DNA of 64,000 nucleotides from JBBQWZ01 sp038210135 (GTDB lineage: Bacteria; Acidobacteriota; Terriglobia; Bryobacterales; Bryobacteraceae). The notes beneath the pieces were generated by a model that was not told the DNA's origin, ran no database searches, and saw only the letters and a program-made list of their open reading frames with translations. The stretch lies in contig JBBQWZ010000004.1 of the NCBI GenBank assembly GCA_038210135.1, forward strand, positions 1 to 64,000, read 5' to 3'. Position numbers and translations under genes: made by a program. Below, piece by piece: positions 24,562 to 33,401 of this stretch. Each line of letters starts with the position of its first letter. Position 1 is the first letter of the stretch.

Positions 24562-24576
24562 CGCTGTTAGGTTGAC
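24549..24576 (+). repeat. 14-bp tandem duplication across a stop codon
   Basis: GCTGTTAGGTTGAC is present twice in direct tandem, at 24549-24562 and 24563-24576. The first copy contains the TGA stop of the receiver gene (24559-24561), and the second makes up the spacer before the ATG at 24581. It looks like a recent slippage or repair duplication. It shifts the distance between the two regulator genes but not their frames. Confidence 0.8.
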
Positions 24577-24580
24577 GATT

Positions 24581-25993
24581 ATGAGCCAACGATTGTCGAA
24601 ATCACCGATCACCCTGGTTATCATCGACGATAATCCCGGGAGCCTCGAAATGCTTTCGAGCGCGCTGGCGCATCAGGGACTGGAGATCTTCACCGCCTCG
24701 GATCCGAACGAGGGGCTCGATCTGGTTCATTCCAAGCACCCGCAGATCGTGCTGACGGATCTGGTGATGCCGAACATGAGCGGCCTCGAAGTGCTCGAGC
24801 GGGTGATGGAGTTCGATCCGGGCATCGATGTGGTTCTGATGACGGCGCACTATACGACCGAATCCGCGGTCGAGGCGATCAAGAAAGGCGCATCCGACTA
24901 TCTGAACAAGCCGGTATCGATCAGCATTCTACGCGAACGGATCAACAAACTGGTGACGGATGTGCAACGCCGTCAACGAAGCGTCGAGATCGAAGACGAG
25001 ATGCTGGCGAGCAGCGAATTCGAAGGGATCGTCGGCAACGGCCCGCTGATGAACGAGATGTTCTCGCGGATCCGGCGTGTCGCTCCGCATTTCCGAACGG
25101 TTTTGGTAGGTGGCGAAACCGGAACGGGCAAGGAGCTGGTCGCGCGCGCGCTGCATCGCCTGAGTCCGGCTTCGAGGGGAAACTTTGTCGTTCTGAATTG
25201 TTCGGCGGTCGTCGAGACGCTGTTTGAGAGCGAGCTGTTCGGTCACGTCAAGGGCGCTTTCACCGGCGCGACCATCGACAAGCCGGGTTTATTCGAACAT
25301 GCAAGTGGCGGGACTCTGTTTCTGGATGAGATCGGCGACATGCCGGTCACGACGCAGGCCAAGCTGTTGCGCGTTCTACAGAATCAGGAAGTCCTGCGAG
25401 TCGGATCGCTGACGGCGCGCAAGGTGGATACGAGAGTGATTGCGGCCACCAATCAGGATTTGCGCACGGCGGTGGCCGAAAAGCGATTCCGCGAAGACCT
25501 GTATTACCGACTTTCCATGGTGGAAATCCGGGCGCCTCGCCTGGCCGATCGCCGAGAGGATCTACCTCTTCTCGAGCGTTATTTTCTAGCGAAATTCAGC
25601 ACGCAGTATGGCAAGCCGATCCGCGGCTTGACCCATCGCGCACAAATCGCGCTGGCACAGCATTCCTGGCCGGGAAATGTGCGGGAACTGGAGAACGCGT
25701 TGGGGCACGCGGCGATGATGGTCCTGAGCGACACCATCGACGTCCAGGATTTTCCGGACTACTTGCGCGCTCCGACGGCGAATTGGCCGTCCGCTGCGGG
25801 TGCATCGATGCACGTCACGGCGGCGCCGGGTGAATTGGGCGCGCTCGAAGATCACGAACGGGAGCTGGTTGTTCGCGCGATGGAATCGGCGGGCGGGAAT
25901 CAATCGCAAGCGGCGAGGCTGCTGCGAATCGGCCGCGATGCGCTGCGCTACAAGCTGAAGAAGTACAACATCCAAAGCTCGACGGCGGTTTAA
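24581..25993 (+). CDS. NtrC-family sigma-54-dependent response regulator
   Basis: Starting at ATG 24581 (an in-frame TTG lies three codons earlier), the 470-residue protein has a receiver domain with phospho-acceptor Asp60 (VLTDLVMPNMSG). The AAA+ domain has Walker A GGETGTGKE, the sigma-54 contact loop GAFTGA, Walker B GTLFLDEIGD and sensor RVIAATNQ. A Fis-type helix-turn-helix ends the protein (ESAGGNQSQAARLLRIGRDALRYKLKKY). It would activate promoters of the -24/-12 type when phosphorylated. The kinase two genes upstream is the natural partner. I did not find a convincing -24/-12 promoter near the genes here, so the target genes are unknown. Confidence 0.93.
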   Translation: MSQRLSKSPITLVIIDDNPGSLEMLSSALAHQGLEIFTASDPNEGLDLVHSKHPQIVLTDLVMPNMSGLEVLERVMEFDPGIDVVLMTAHYTTESAVEAIKKGASDYLNKPVSISILRERINKLVTDVQRRQRSVEIEDEMLASSEFEGIVGNGPLMNEMFSRIRRVAPHFRTVLVGGETGTGKELVARALHRLSPASRGNFVVLNCSAVVETLFESELFGHVKGAFTGATIDKPGLFEHASGGTLFLDEIGDMPVTTQAKLLRVLQNQEVLRVGSLTARKVDTRVIAATNQDLRTAVAEKRFREDLYYRLSMVEIRAPRLADRREDLPLLERYFLAKFSTQYGKPIRGLTHRAQIALAQHSWPGNVRELENALGHAAMMVLSDTIDVQDFPDYLRAPTANWPSAAGASMHVTAAPGELGALEDHERELVVRAMESAGGNQSQAARLLRIGRDALRYKLKKYNIQSSTAV

Positions 25994-26088
25994 CGACCGC
26001 GCAAAAGCAATCCGACACGGACGGATGGATGGCGACAGCGATCGAAAACGCCAGCGCGGGCGGATGGCCGCGGGATGCGAAAGAGGGG

Positions 26089-26577
26089 TCAGGCGATGGT
26101 TTGGCGGAGATGCTCCGCGACGTCGGTGACAAATCGATGGACGCTGACTTCGGCGATACGATGTCCGACGATGGCGTTCATGGCTTTCCCCAAGACGCCC
26201 AGCGGCGGCTCATATAATCCGGCGAAATCCAACTGAGTTTCGGTGGAGGTCAAGGGATAGACCGAGAGATCGGCTTTCATCAGAGGGAACAGCCCGGGCA
26301 GCTTCACGGCTTCCCATTCAAGGTGCAGGTGGGTCACGGGCACGGCTCCTGGTTCCGCCGTTTCCACCACCTGGGTAACTTGAATGTGGACTTCGGCTTC
26401 GAGGGCGAAGCCGCCCAGATCCACTCGCAATTCCGAGGCCACGCTCCGGGCGCGTGACGCCGCCGCTTTTGTGGCGGCTTGAAACACAGCCAACGCGTCT
26501 TTCACTAAGGCGTCACGCACCTGCGCATAGGGGCGGTTGACATAATCGTAGCTGCGTACTGAACAGTCGTTATTCAT
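26089..26577 (-). CDS. SRPBCC/polyketide-cyclase-like hypothetical protein
   Basis: The 162-residue protein has the look of an SRPBCC (START/Bet v1-like) domain. It opens with the pattern SYDYVNRPYAQVRDALVKDA, and alternating strands and loops follow (THLHLEWEAVKLPGLFPLMKADLSVYPLTSTETQLDFAGLYEPP). It ends in an amphipathic helix (HRFVTDVAEHLRQTIA). Such domains bind hydrophobic ligands; no catalytic residues are evident. Its start codon overlaps the stop of the preceding Cys-rich gene (ATGA), so it is the third gene of a coupled leftward operon. Confidence 0.65.
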   Translation of the reverse strand: MNNDCSVRSYDYVNRPYAQVRDALVKDALAVFQAATKAAASRARSVASELRVDLGGFALEAEVHIQVTQVVETAEPGAVPVTHLHLEWEAVKLPGLFPLMKADLSVYPLTSTETQLDFAGLYEPPLGVLGKAMNAIVGHRIAEVSVHRFVTDVAEHLRQTIA

Positions 26578-26789
26578 GCCGATTCTGAGGACTCCGCTTT
26601 CTTAAGATTGCTTTCGCCAGGCTCTACACCGGGGAACGGCTGGGCAACTGGGTCGAACTCTGCCAGTTCAACCAGCTGTGCTTTCGTGGAAGAACAGGCG
26701 TGGCCGCTTCCGCAGCAGACGCCGTTCTGATTGCAGCAGGTTTTGGCTGTCGAGCCTGCCGCCGGAGTTAAACGCTCAGTACTGGGCAT
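26574..26789 (-). CDS. Small cysteine-rich hypothetical protein
   Basis: The 71-residue product has five Cys in a tight group (TCCNQNGVCCGSGHAC, residues 17-32) followed by an acidic, Pro- and Ser-rich tail. No signal peptide is clear. The CC-x5-CC-x5-C spacing could bind a metal or an iron-sulphur cluster, which is inference. It overlaps the UspA gene by 22 bases on one side and the SRPBCC-like gene by four bases (ATGA) on the other. A random frame would be unlikely to fit in this way. I do not recognise the family. Confidence 0.6.
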   Translation of the reverse strand: MPSTERLTPAAGSTAKTCCNQNGVCCGSGHACSSTKAQLVELAEFDPVAQPFPGVEPGESNLKKAESSESA

Positions 26790-27634
26790 GGAGAATCCCG
26801 GATGATTGCATAAGAATTGGTGCGAAGTTGGCCAAAGGACGACTTCAGCGTGTCCCGCCCTAAAAGCACGAGGTCCGCGTCGTGATGGAGCGCCGCCGCG
26901 CAGACCACCTTCGAGATGGATCCTTCGGCTATGCAGACTTCAAAATTGGTGCCGGCCTCGGCTTGCATCCGGGCGAGCTCGCGGCGGCTGGAATCGGCGA
27001 CAAAGTTCCGAAATTGCGGGTCCAGGCCGTAGCGCAGATCGGCGCTCGCATCGGGAAGCGCATGAACCAGCCGCAGCTTCGCCCCAAAATCAGCGGCGAG
27101 CTTCGCGTAGTGGCGAATCAGATCCACCCCCGCCGGCGTCACGTCGACCGCGGCCATGATGCTCTTCAATCGCATGTGCTTCGAGAGGTCCGAGCTCTCG
27201 GCATGAGCCGCCGTCCAGACTGCGCAGCCCGCGTCGTGCAGGACCTTCGCGGCTACCGAGCCGAGCAGCAGATTGCGAAACTTCCCGTAGCCGTGGGTTG
27301 CCATCATGATCAGGTCCACTTGATTGGCTACAGCGAATTTGGTGATCTCGACCGCCGGATCTCCGACGAGAACCACAGCCTTCGCAACCGGCCCGTCCGG
27401 GCCGAAGAACGCGTCGAGTTCCTTCTCGGCAGCGGCTTCCATTTGCGGAAGATCGAAAAGAACCGGATAGCTTGCGCCATCGATTCCTCCATACCAGCCG
27501 GCCGGAATCTGGATCACATGCAAGAGAGTGAGACGGGAGGCGCACTGCTCCGCCAGCGTTTTCACCAGTGGACGAATGGAGTCGCATCGATCCGAAAAAT
27601 CAACGGGAAGAAGAATATGACCAAATCCAGACAT
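26768..27634 (-). CDS. Tandem universal stress protein (UspA x2)
   Basis: The 288 residues form two UspA domains. The first (about 1-145) has ILLPVDFSD and MMATHGYGKFRNLLLGSVAAKVL, the G-x2-G-x9-G(S/T) nucleotide-binding motif. The second (about 155-288) starts KSIMAAVDVTPAG and ends with DLVLLGRDTLKSSFGQLRTNSYAIIRDSPCPVL, in which the glycine motif is degraded. The first domain probably binds ATP and the second may not. Usp proteins help cells through starvation, oxidative or respiratory stress. It is the first gene of the leftward set usp, Cys-rich, SRPBCC-like. Confidence 0.9.
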   Translation of the reverse strand: MSGFGHILLPVDFSDRCDSIRPLVKTLAEQCASRLTLLHVIQIPAGWYGGIDGASYPVLFDLPQMEAAAEKELDAFFGPDGPVAKAVVLVGDPAVEITKFAVANQVDLIMMATHGYGKFRNLLLGSVAAKVLHDAGCAVWTAAHAESSDLSKHMRLKSIMAAVDVTPAGVDLIRHYAKLAADFGAKLRLVHALPDASADLRYGLDPQFRNFVADSSRRELARMQAEAGTNFEVCIAEGSISKVVCAAALHHDADLVLLGRDTLKSSFGQLRTNSYAIIRDSPCPVLSV

Positions 27635-27986
27635 AAGTCACGCCTCCTGACGGTGGGCCTGCCGTTATGAAGTGCAATCCGTGACCCGTTCGAGTTTTGT
27701 TTATAAATCAGCGACTTCGATGGGGTCTCCGGCAGAAAGTGGGTTGAATAGCGCAATAGAACCTACGACCGGATCGGGGCGGGGGATGAGGTGCGAAAGG
27801 AGTTTAAGAATCGAAGATGGCGGTGAGGGTAGGAACACCCTGGATTCTGCCAGAAACGCGTGTTCCGCAAGATCGCGAAACGCACGGGCATGCCAACGCG
27901 AATCGCTCTCGCGGAGATCATTAGAATTTCAAAAGAACCAACCGATGGGTACACTAGGTTCAGGCTTGTAGGAGAGCTGGAGGGGT
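27635..27986 (+). pseudogene. Intergenic region with a possible STAS-like gene remnant before asnB
   Basis: About 350 bases between the leftward UspA gene and the asparagine synthetase gene. From about 27890 to 27980 the third frame reads MPTRIALAEIIRISKEPTDG then YTRFRLVGELEGYVW. The stretch IIRIS...GYTRFRLVGELEG resembles the first two strands of short STAS-like regulators common in acidobacteria. The frame then runs into the asnB start without homology, so this would be a truncated leftover. The evidence is thin: one short stretch recognised by eye. No clear promoter stood out. Confidence 0.25.
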
Positions 27987-29885
27987 ATGTGTGGGATTGC
28001 CGGGTATCTTTTGGAGAGGGGAATCGCAGAAGCGGCGACCGTTCACCGGATGTGTGCCCAAATTGTCCACCGGGGTCCGGATGACGAGGGGGTTCGGGTT
28101 TCGGGAGGCTGCGGGATCGGTATGCGCCGGTTGGCCATCATCGATTTGGTATCGGGCCACCAGCCGTTGTCGAACGAAGACGGGTCCATTTGGATTGTGT
28201 TCAATGGCGAAATTTACAGTTACCAGGACTTGCGGCAGAGACTAATTTCGCAAGGACATTCCTTCCAAACGAATAGCGATACCGAGACCATCGTGCATCT
28301 CTACGAGCAGGATGGCGTCGAAGGGGTGAAACACCTTCGAGGGATGTTCGCCTACTGCCTTTGGGACGAGCGCAAGCAACAGTTGTACCTGGCGCGAGAC
28401 CGCTTCGGCAAGAAGCCTCTGTACTATACGCAGACAGCTACCGGTTTTTACTTTGCGAGCGAATTGAAGTGTCTCCGCGCCGCCAATGTTCCACTTGAGA
28501 TTGACGACCATGCGCTGCGTCTGTATCTGCAATTCGGATATGTGCCGGAGCCGTGGAGCATTTACAAGGGCGTCAGGAAGCTGCCGGCTGGATGCTGGAT
28601 GACTGTCGATCGCGCTGGGAGGATCGAGCAAGGACGGTACTGGAGCGTCCCCCCTCCGATTGAACAAGAGGCCAGCGGATTTACAGAGAAGCAAGCCACG
28701 GAAGAAATCCGGCGCGTATTCGACGAGTCGGTGCGGCTACGAATGATTTCGGATGTCCCGTTGGGGGCATTTTTGAGCGGTGGTATCGATTCGACCCTGG
28801 TCGTAGCGTCGATGGCGCTGCAATCCAAGGAACCGGTACGCACATTCTCGATGGGCTTCGATGATGTGGAGTTCAACGAGCTGCCCTACGCCCGGATCGT
28901 GGCGAAACAGTACGGAACCGATCACCACGAGATCATGGTCAAGCCGGATCAGGTGAGCCTGATCTCAAAGATCATTCATCACTGCGACGAACCGTTTGCG
29001 GATTCCTCCGCGATCCCGACCTATCTGGTGTCAGAAGCCGCGGCAAAGCATGTAAAGGTCGCGCTCAGCGGGGATGGAGGCGACGAATTCTTTGGCGGCT
29101 ACTGGTCGTTTTTCGACGCGGAACGACGCCGCCGCTTCGATCAGATCCCGGGCTTTATACGCAAGGCGCTGAGCGGCGTAGCGAACAGACTTCCGTATGG
29201 GACCAAGGGAAAGAACTATCTGCGAGCGATGAGCCGCGGGAATTCGCTCGAACGGTATTTTGAGAGCGGCACATTGACGATGTATTTTCAACGGCAGCAG
29301 GTGCTAAATCCAGAGTGGATGCTTCCCGATAACGGGGAGTTTTTAAGAGAAACTTTCGGGGACGCTATTCTTGACGGCGCCGATCCGGTTTCCGAGGCCA
29401 TGCATTTTGAAGCTACAGCAAAGATGACGGGCGACATTCTAGTGAAGGTAGACCGGATGTCGATGGCAAACTCTCTCGAAGTGCGGAGTCCGCTGCTGGA
29501 TCAGGAGTTTGTGGCGGTCGCGGCAAAAATTCCGAACCGGTGGAAGATGCGGGATGGGAAGGGCAAACTGATTTTGCTGAAGGCGCTTGGAGACCGGATT
29601 CCGGCAGAATTACTGAACAGGCCTAAGCGCGGGTTTGAGGTTCCTTTGGGGAATTGGTTCCGAGGGCCACTGCGTGAATATCTGCGCGACAACCTGACGT
29701 CGTCCAGTTTCCGGGACCGCGGCATTACGGTTGCCTCCCAGGTCGATGCTTTGCTTGACGAGCATAATAGCGGACGGCGAGACAACTCCGTCTTCTTATG
29801 GCTGCTGCTGGTCCTGGCGTTGTGGTTGGAGGAACAGCGGTCGATGGTGGAGATGACTCCGATGGGCTCCGCGTGCAGTCCGTAG
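27987..29885 (+). CDS. asnB: Asparagine synthetase (glutamine-hydrolysing)
   Basis: The 632-residue protein begins MCGIAGYLLE, so Cys2 is the Ntn glutaminase nucleophile. The glutaminase domain has RRLAIIDLVSGHQPL and NGEIYSY. The synthetase domain has the PPi-loop FLSGGIDSTLV (about residue 266), VKVALSGDGGDEFFGGY, and RPKRGFEVPLGNWF near the end. The length is normal for the exopolysaccharide-associated AsnB type. In these loci the enzyme is thought to amidate a sugar or supply Asn rather than serve general metabolism, which is inference. It opens the polysaccharide cluster and overlaps the flippase gene. Confidence 0.92.
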   Translation: MCGIAGYLLERGIAEAATVHRMCAQIVHRGPDDEGVRVSGGCGIGMRRLAIIDLVSGHQPLSNEDGSIWIVFNGEIYSYQDLRQRLISQGHSFQTNSDTETIVHLYEQDGVEGVKHLRGMFAYCLWDERKQQLYLARDRFGKKPLYYTQTATGFYFASELKCLRAANVPLEIDDHALRLYLQFGYVPEPWSIYKGVRKLPAGCWMTVDRAGRIEQGRYWSVPPPIEQEASGFTEKQATEEIRRVFDESVRLRMISDVPLGAFLSGGIDSTLVVASMALQSKEPVRTFSMGFDDVEFNELPYARIVAKQYGTDHHEIMVKPDQVSLISKIIHHCDEPFADSSAIPTYLVSEAAAKHVKVALSGDGGDEFFGGYWSFFDAERRRRFDQIPGFIRKALSGVANRLPYGTKGKNYLRAMSRGNSLERYFESGTLTMYFQRQQVLNPEWMLPDNGEFLRETFGDAILDGADPVSEAMHFEATAKMTGDILVKVDRMSMANSLEVRSPLLDQEFVAVAAKIPNRWKMRDGKGKLILLKALGDRIPAELLNRPKRGFEVPLGNWFRGPLREYLRDNLTSSSFRDRGITVASQVDALLDEHNSGRRDNSVFLWLLLVLALWLEEQRSMVEMTPMGSACSP

Positions 29886-31402
29886 AACCCGAACAGAGTT
29901 CGAAGGGGCGCTATCTCCGCAACGTCATTTGGACCTGGGCAAGCGCGGGAACCAATATTGTCGTCGCCGTGTTTGTTTCTCCGCGCATCATCATTGCGCT
30001 AGGATCGACACCGTTCAGCATTTGGAGCTTGTCGCTCTCGGTGGTTGAATACTTCTGGCTGATCGACATTGGAATTCGCTCAGCAACCGTCAAGTTTTCG
30101 GCGGAGTACATTGCGAGCAAGCAGCCGGGCAAACTCAACGAGCTGCTCAGTACAGGAGTGGTGTATTCGACCTTTGCGGCGGCGCTGGTGCTGCCGATTG
30201 CGATCCTTGGGGCGCCTTACCTTGCGCGGATTCTGAAGATCGAGGATCCGGCTTTTCCGAAGCTGGTGATGATTGTGGGCGTCAGTTGGGCTTTCGGGAT
30301 GATCTTTAACTGCTTTGGCGCTGTGCTCGAGGGGATGCAGCGGTTTGATATTTTCAGCCACATCTGGATTGTGACGCTGGCGTTGCGAAGCGTTTGCATT
30401 CTGACCGCCCTGTGGTTGGGATTCGGCCTGATGGCGATGGGTTATATCCTATTGGCGGCTCAATTCGGGATGTACTTTTCGACCTTTCTGGCGTATCGCC
30501 GAGTGATGCCGGAATCGCGCATCTCATGGCGCGAAGCGAACCTCGAGATGTTCAAAACGATGATGCGTTATGGGATCCACACGATGGTAGTCAACGTCTC
30601 GACACGTATCAGTTCGCAGAGCATTCCATTGCTGATCACCTACTACCTGAGGGTGGACGTGCTGGCTTTTTATCAGGTGCCGCAGCGGATGTTGGATTAC
30701 GCGATGGACGGTATCGGACGGGTGGGAATGGTCACGACTCCAAATGCCGCGGAGAAGATGGCGACAGGACAGACCGAGGAATTGAAGCGGCTGGGGATCT
30801 TCGCGAACCGATACTCTCTGGTGCTCTTTCTTCCGCTCGCGGTATTTTCGGGCGTCTATGGCTACGAACTCATCAGCCTTTGGATTCGGCCGGAGTTTGC
30901 AAGACAAAGTGCCTATTTGCTTCCGGCGTTTCTGGCGAGCACAGTGGTTCTGGCCGGCCAGTTCAATTCCGCTTCGCTCTTGTTTGGAATTGGGAAACAT
31001 AAGACCTACTCGCGCTTTACGATGGCGGAGTCGGCGCTGCTGCTGGTTGGGATGCTACTGATCCTTCCGAGGTTCGGCCTGTTAGGCGGAGCATGGTGGG
31101 CCAGCACGCTGACGATTTTGGACCGAGGCGTTGTGGTTTGCTGGTTAACGGCAAGGGAATTGAAGATATCCCCTTTCCGGTATGCGTGGGAGATTTACGC
31201 CCGGCCGCTTGGAGTGGGAGTAGTCACTCTCGCAGTTCTTTACGGGGCGAAGCAAACATATATCCCTGGAGTCAACTGGCTACAGATGCTGGAGGCGGGG
31301 ACTCTGATGGGGCTCGTTTACCTTCCGTTGACGATCTGGTTGAGCGTGACAGATCAAGACCGCAGCACGGCGTTTCGTCGATTGAGAGCGATGCTTTCTT
31401 AG
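29873..31402 (+). CDS. Wzx-like polysaccharide flippase
   Basis: A strongly hydrophobic protein of 12-14 helices (from YLRNVIWTWASAGTNIVVAVFV to the Arg-rich end), of the MATE/Wzx oligosaccharidyl-lipid flippase group. It would move lipid-linked repeat units across the inner membrane. The start is uncertain. GTG 29873 gives a 13-base overlap with asnB and 509 residues. An ATG at 29798 would overlap by 88 bases and add residues with no family support. It ends six bases before the convergent YdcF-like gene. Confidence 0.85.
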   Translation: MQSVEPEQSSKGRYLRNVIWTWASAGTNIVVAVFVSPRIIIALGSTPFSIWSLSLSVVEYFWLIDIGIRSATVKFSAEYIASKQPGKLNELLSTGVVYSTFAAALVLPIAILGAPYLARILKIEDPAFPKLVMIVGVSWAFGMIFNCFGAVLEGMQRFDIFSHIWIVTLALRSVCILTALWLGFGLMAMGYILLAAQFGMYFSTFLAYRRVMPESRISWREANLEMFKTMMRYGIHTMVVNVSTRISSQSIPLLITYYLRVDVLAFYQVPQRMLDYAMDGIGRVGMVTTPNAAEKMATGQTEELKRLGIFANRYSLVLFLPLAVFSGVYGYELISLWIRPEFARQSAYLLPAFLASTVVLAGQFNSASLLFGIGKHKTYSRFTMAESALLLVGMLLILPRFGLLGGAWWASTLTILDRGVVVCWLTARELKISPFRYAWEIYARPLGVGVVTLAVLYGAKQTYIPGVNWLQMLEAGTLMGLVYLPLTIWLSVTDQDRSTAFRRLRAMLS

Positions 31403-31408
31403 CCGTCT

Positions 31409-32038
31409 CTAGATCCGCCCTTTCCATTTGTAGTAGACAATTTTTGCGGTCTCCAAGCCGAGGGCGATAAACATAGTCCAGCGATGCGAGCGGCTGTTCG
31501 CGCCTTTTAGCATGTCGGGGATGGGCCTTGGCTCAACTTCCATTCCGACTGCGCGGAAGGTGTGGAGTGCTCGAAACATATGGTAGTCACTGGTGAGTAG
31601 AATTTTTTTGCCGGGCACATTCTGTAGAAGTTGCTTGGTGTATAAAGCATTTTCATAGGTGCTTGTGGATCGCTCTTCCAGAAGGATTCGATCCGCGGAT
31701 ACTCCGTAACAGGAAGCGAATTCCGCCATGGTCTTAGCGAGCGATTGCTGACCGCCTCCGAACCCACCGCTGAACACAATCGTCCGAAAATGGCCGGTTC
31801 GAAAGACGCGTGCGGCATAGACGGTCCGCCAGTAGGAAACGGGTCCTACGATATTGTCACGCTGCATTTCGCTCGAGAGGACGATCAACACATCCCCATC
31901 GGGGTCATTCCACGGACCCATGAGCTTCGCGCTGTACCAAGGAACGAGCGGCGTCCAATAGACGAGAAGGAACAGTACAGCGAACGCCATGGAGGACCAT
32001 TGGAAAATCCGCAGGGCGATTTGAGAGAAGCGGCGCAT
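31409..32038 (-). CDS. YdcF/SanA-like DUF218 protein
   Basis: The 209-residue protein has an N-terminal membrane helix (FAVLFLLVYWTPLVPWY, about 18-35) and then a DUF218 domain: DVLIVLSSEMQRDN, the Rossmann-like GHFRTIVFSGGFGGG, and LLEERSTSTYENALYTKQLL (the conserved S-T-x-E-N motif). KKILLTSDYHMFRAL follows. Such proteins (SanA, ElyC, YdcF) act at the cell envelope in membrane-barrier or peptidoglycan-carrier maintenance; the biochemistry is uncertain. It directly abuts the glycosyltransferase gene upstream: that gene's stop codon is next to this start. Confidence 0.85.
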   Translation of the reverse strand: MRRFSQIALRIFQWSSMAFAVLFLLVYWTPLVPWYSAKLMGPWNDPDGDVLIVLSSEMQRDNIVGPVSYWRTVYAARVFRTGHFRTIVFSGGFGGGQQSLAKTMAEFASCYGVSADRILLEERSTSTYENALYTKQLLQNVPGKKILLTSDYHMFRALHTFRAVGMEVEPRPIPDMLKGANSRSHRWTMFIALGLETAKIVYYKWKGRI

Positions 32039-33184
32039 TTAGGACGTGAATAAGCCGCGGGCTTGCAGGAAGCCGGTGTAGATCTCGTGAAATGTCCGGC
32101 TGGCGGCGGCGAGCGAAAAATCCCGACGGATCAGCGCAGTGCCCGCTTGGGCGAGGCGCTCTCGCAGCTGTGGGTTTTCCACTAACAAGCGCAACTGTGC
32201 CGCGAGGCCAGGAGCGTCTTGTTTTTCGAACAACAAGCCGGTTTCGTCCGGATGCACCAATTCAGGATTCCCCCCGACGTTCGATGCCACAGCACAACAG
32301 CCGCAGGTCATAGCCTCCATGAGGGCATTGGATAGTGCTTCGGAAACGGAGGCAAGGACGAAGATATCGATGGCATGGAACCAACGGCTGACATCGTTCG
32401 TGCTTTCCTCCCAGATGCATGCTGGTGAGATATTCAGGTCGTGCGCCAAACGTTGGAGACCCGGCTTTTCGGGTCCGCTACCGACGATGGCCAAGCGTAG
32501 TCCAGGATAGTCCGGACGAAGGATCGCAAAAGCGCGGAGAAGGCATCCGATATCCTTTTCGGGTCGCAGTTGTGAAAGCGTGCCAATGACTAAGCTCGCG
32601 TCCCGAAGGCTTTCGGGCCGGGTACGATTGTCGGCGGTAAATCGTGCCGTATCAATTCCGTTATGGCAGACGCGGATGCGGGTCCGGGGAATGGAGTACT
32701 CGGCGATGAGATGGTCCTCAATCGCATGGCAGTTTACGACTATGCCCTGACCTAATTTATCGGCTAAACGAAGCAGGGGAAGGTGCTTGCGGAAGGTGAG
32801 GCGGCGATAGCTGCGTTGACTGGAGAGGACTACGGGTACGCCGATCATCCGGGCGGCGGGCACCCCGAAAACAGTGGAAGGAGCATCGAAGGCATGGAAC
32901 AACTTGATGTTGTGTTTGCGTACGTAAGCCTTTAACAGGCAGTAGGAATCAACGGCCGATTTGTTGAGCAGTGAATTTAGCGGCAGCGAAAGGATGGGAA
33001 TTCCCGCAGCGCGCAATTCGTCGGCTCGCATGCCCTGGGGATCGAACGAAGCGACGTGAGGGCTGAAAACCATATCCTGATGGAGGGCTTTGGCCATTTC
33101 GGCGCTTTGGCGTTCCGTGCCACCCGGTCCCAGGGAGTTTACAAGGATCAAAACCGGAATTTTCGGAGGTGCCAAGGTAACCAT
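32039..33184 (-). CDS. Family 4 glycosyltransferase
   Basis: The 381-residue GT-B enzyme starts at ATG 33184. Its N-terminal motif ILVNSLGPGGTERQ is the donor-side loop of GT4 proteins. The C-terminal domain has IGTLSQLRPEKDI, LAIVGSGPEKPGLQ and the E-x7-E motif ASVSEALSNALMEAM. It probably adds a sugar from a nucleotide donor during repeat-unit assembly. It forms a leftward pair with the DUF218 gene, facing away from the secreted-protein genes across a roughly 215-base promoter region. Confidence 0.9.
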   Translation of the reverse strand: MVTLAPPKIPVLILVNSLGPGGTERQSAEMAKALHQDMVFSPHVASFDPQGMRADELRAAGIPILSLPLNSLLNKSAVDSYCLLKAYVRKHNIKLFHAFDAPSTVFGVPAARMIGVPVVLSSQRSYRRLTFRKHLPLLRLADKLGQGIVVNCHAIEDHLIAEYSIPRTRIRVCHNGIDTARFTADNRTRPESLRDASLVIGTLSQLRPEKDIGCLLRAFAILRPDYPGLRLAIVGSGPEKPGLQRLAHDLNISPACIWEESTNDVSRWFHAIDIFVLASVSEALSNALMEAMTCGCCAVASNVGGNPELVHPDETGLLFEKQDAPGLAAQLRLLVENPQLRERLAQAGTALIRRDFSLAAASRTFHEIYTGFLQARGLFTS

Positions 33185-33293
33185 TGGGCAGGCAGCACCT
33201 GAAGTATAGCCGATGAAATCAGAGGATCGTTTGAAAGCAGGTGGTTCAGCCGGTCACAGCCGCCGGCCAACTTTTCCTCATCCTTATAAGGCT

Positions 33294-33323
33294 TTGATTT
33301 ATATACTAGTTATCCCATTTAAA
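33294..33323 (+). promoter_or_regulatory. Candidate promoter of the secreted-protein genes
   Basis: An AT-rich patch stands out in otherwise GC-rich DNA: TTGATT (33294-33299) followed 18 bases later by TTTAAA (33318-33323), each four of six to the sigma-70 boxes. It is preceded by the palindrome CCTTATAAGG (33282-33291). An alternative -10 is TATACT at 33302. This is about 80-100 bases upstream of the GTG at 33402. Weak, by-eye evidence only. Confidence 0.3.
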
Positions 33324-33401
33324 AAGTCGATTGCAGAGGCAAAGAAGAAGGAGCGAGTTTAGAAGCTGCTGATAGCTTTCTGGTCGAGGGAGCTAAGCAC
33401 T

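Noticed and set aside
26882..27670. A 262-codon open frame opposite the UspA gene
   Set aside because: It runs antisense to a clear tandem UspA protein and has low-complexity Arg/Gly composition.
22152..28000. Sigma-54 (-24/-12) promoters that the NtrC-type protein could act on
   Set aside because: TGGCAC-like hexamers with a properly spaced TTGC were found only inside genes and with mismatches; none is convincing.
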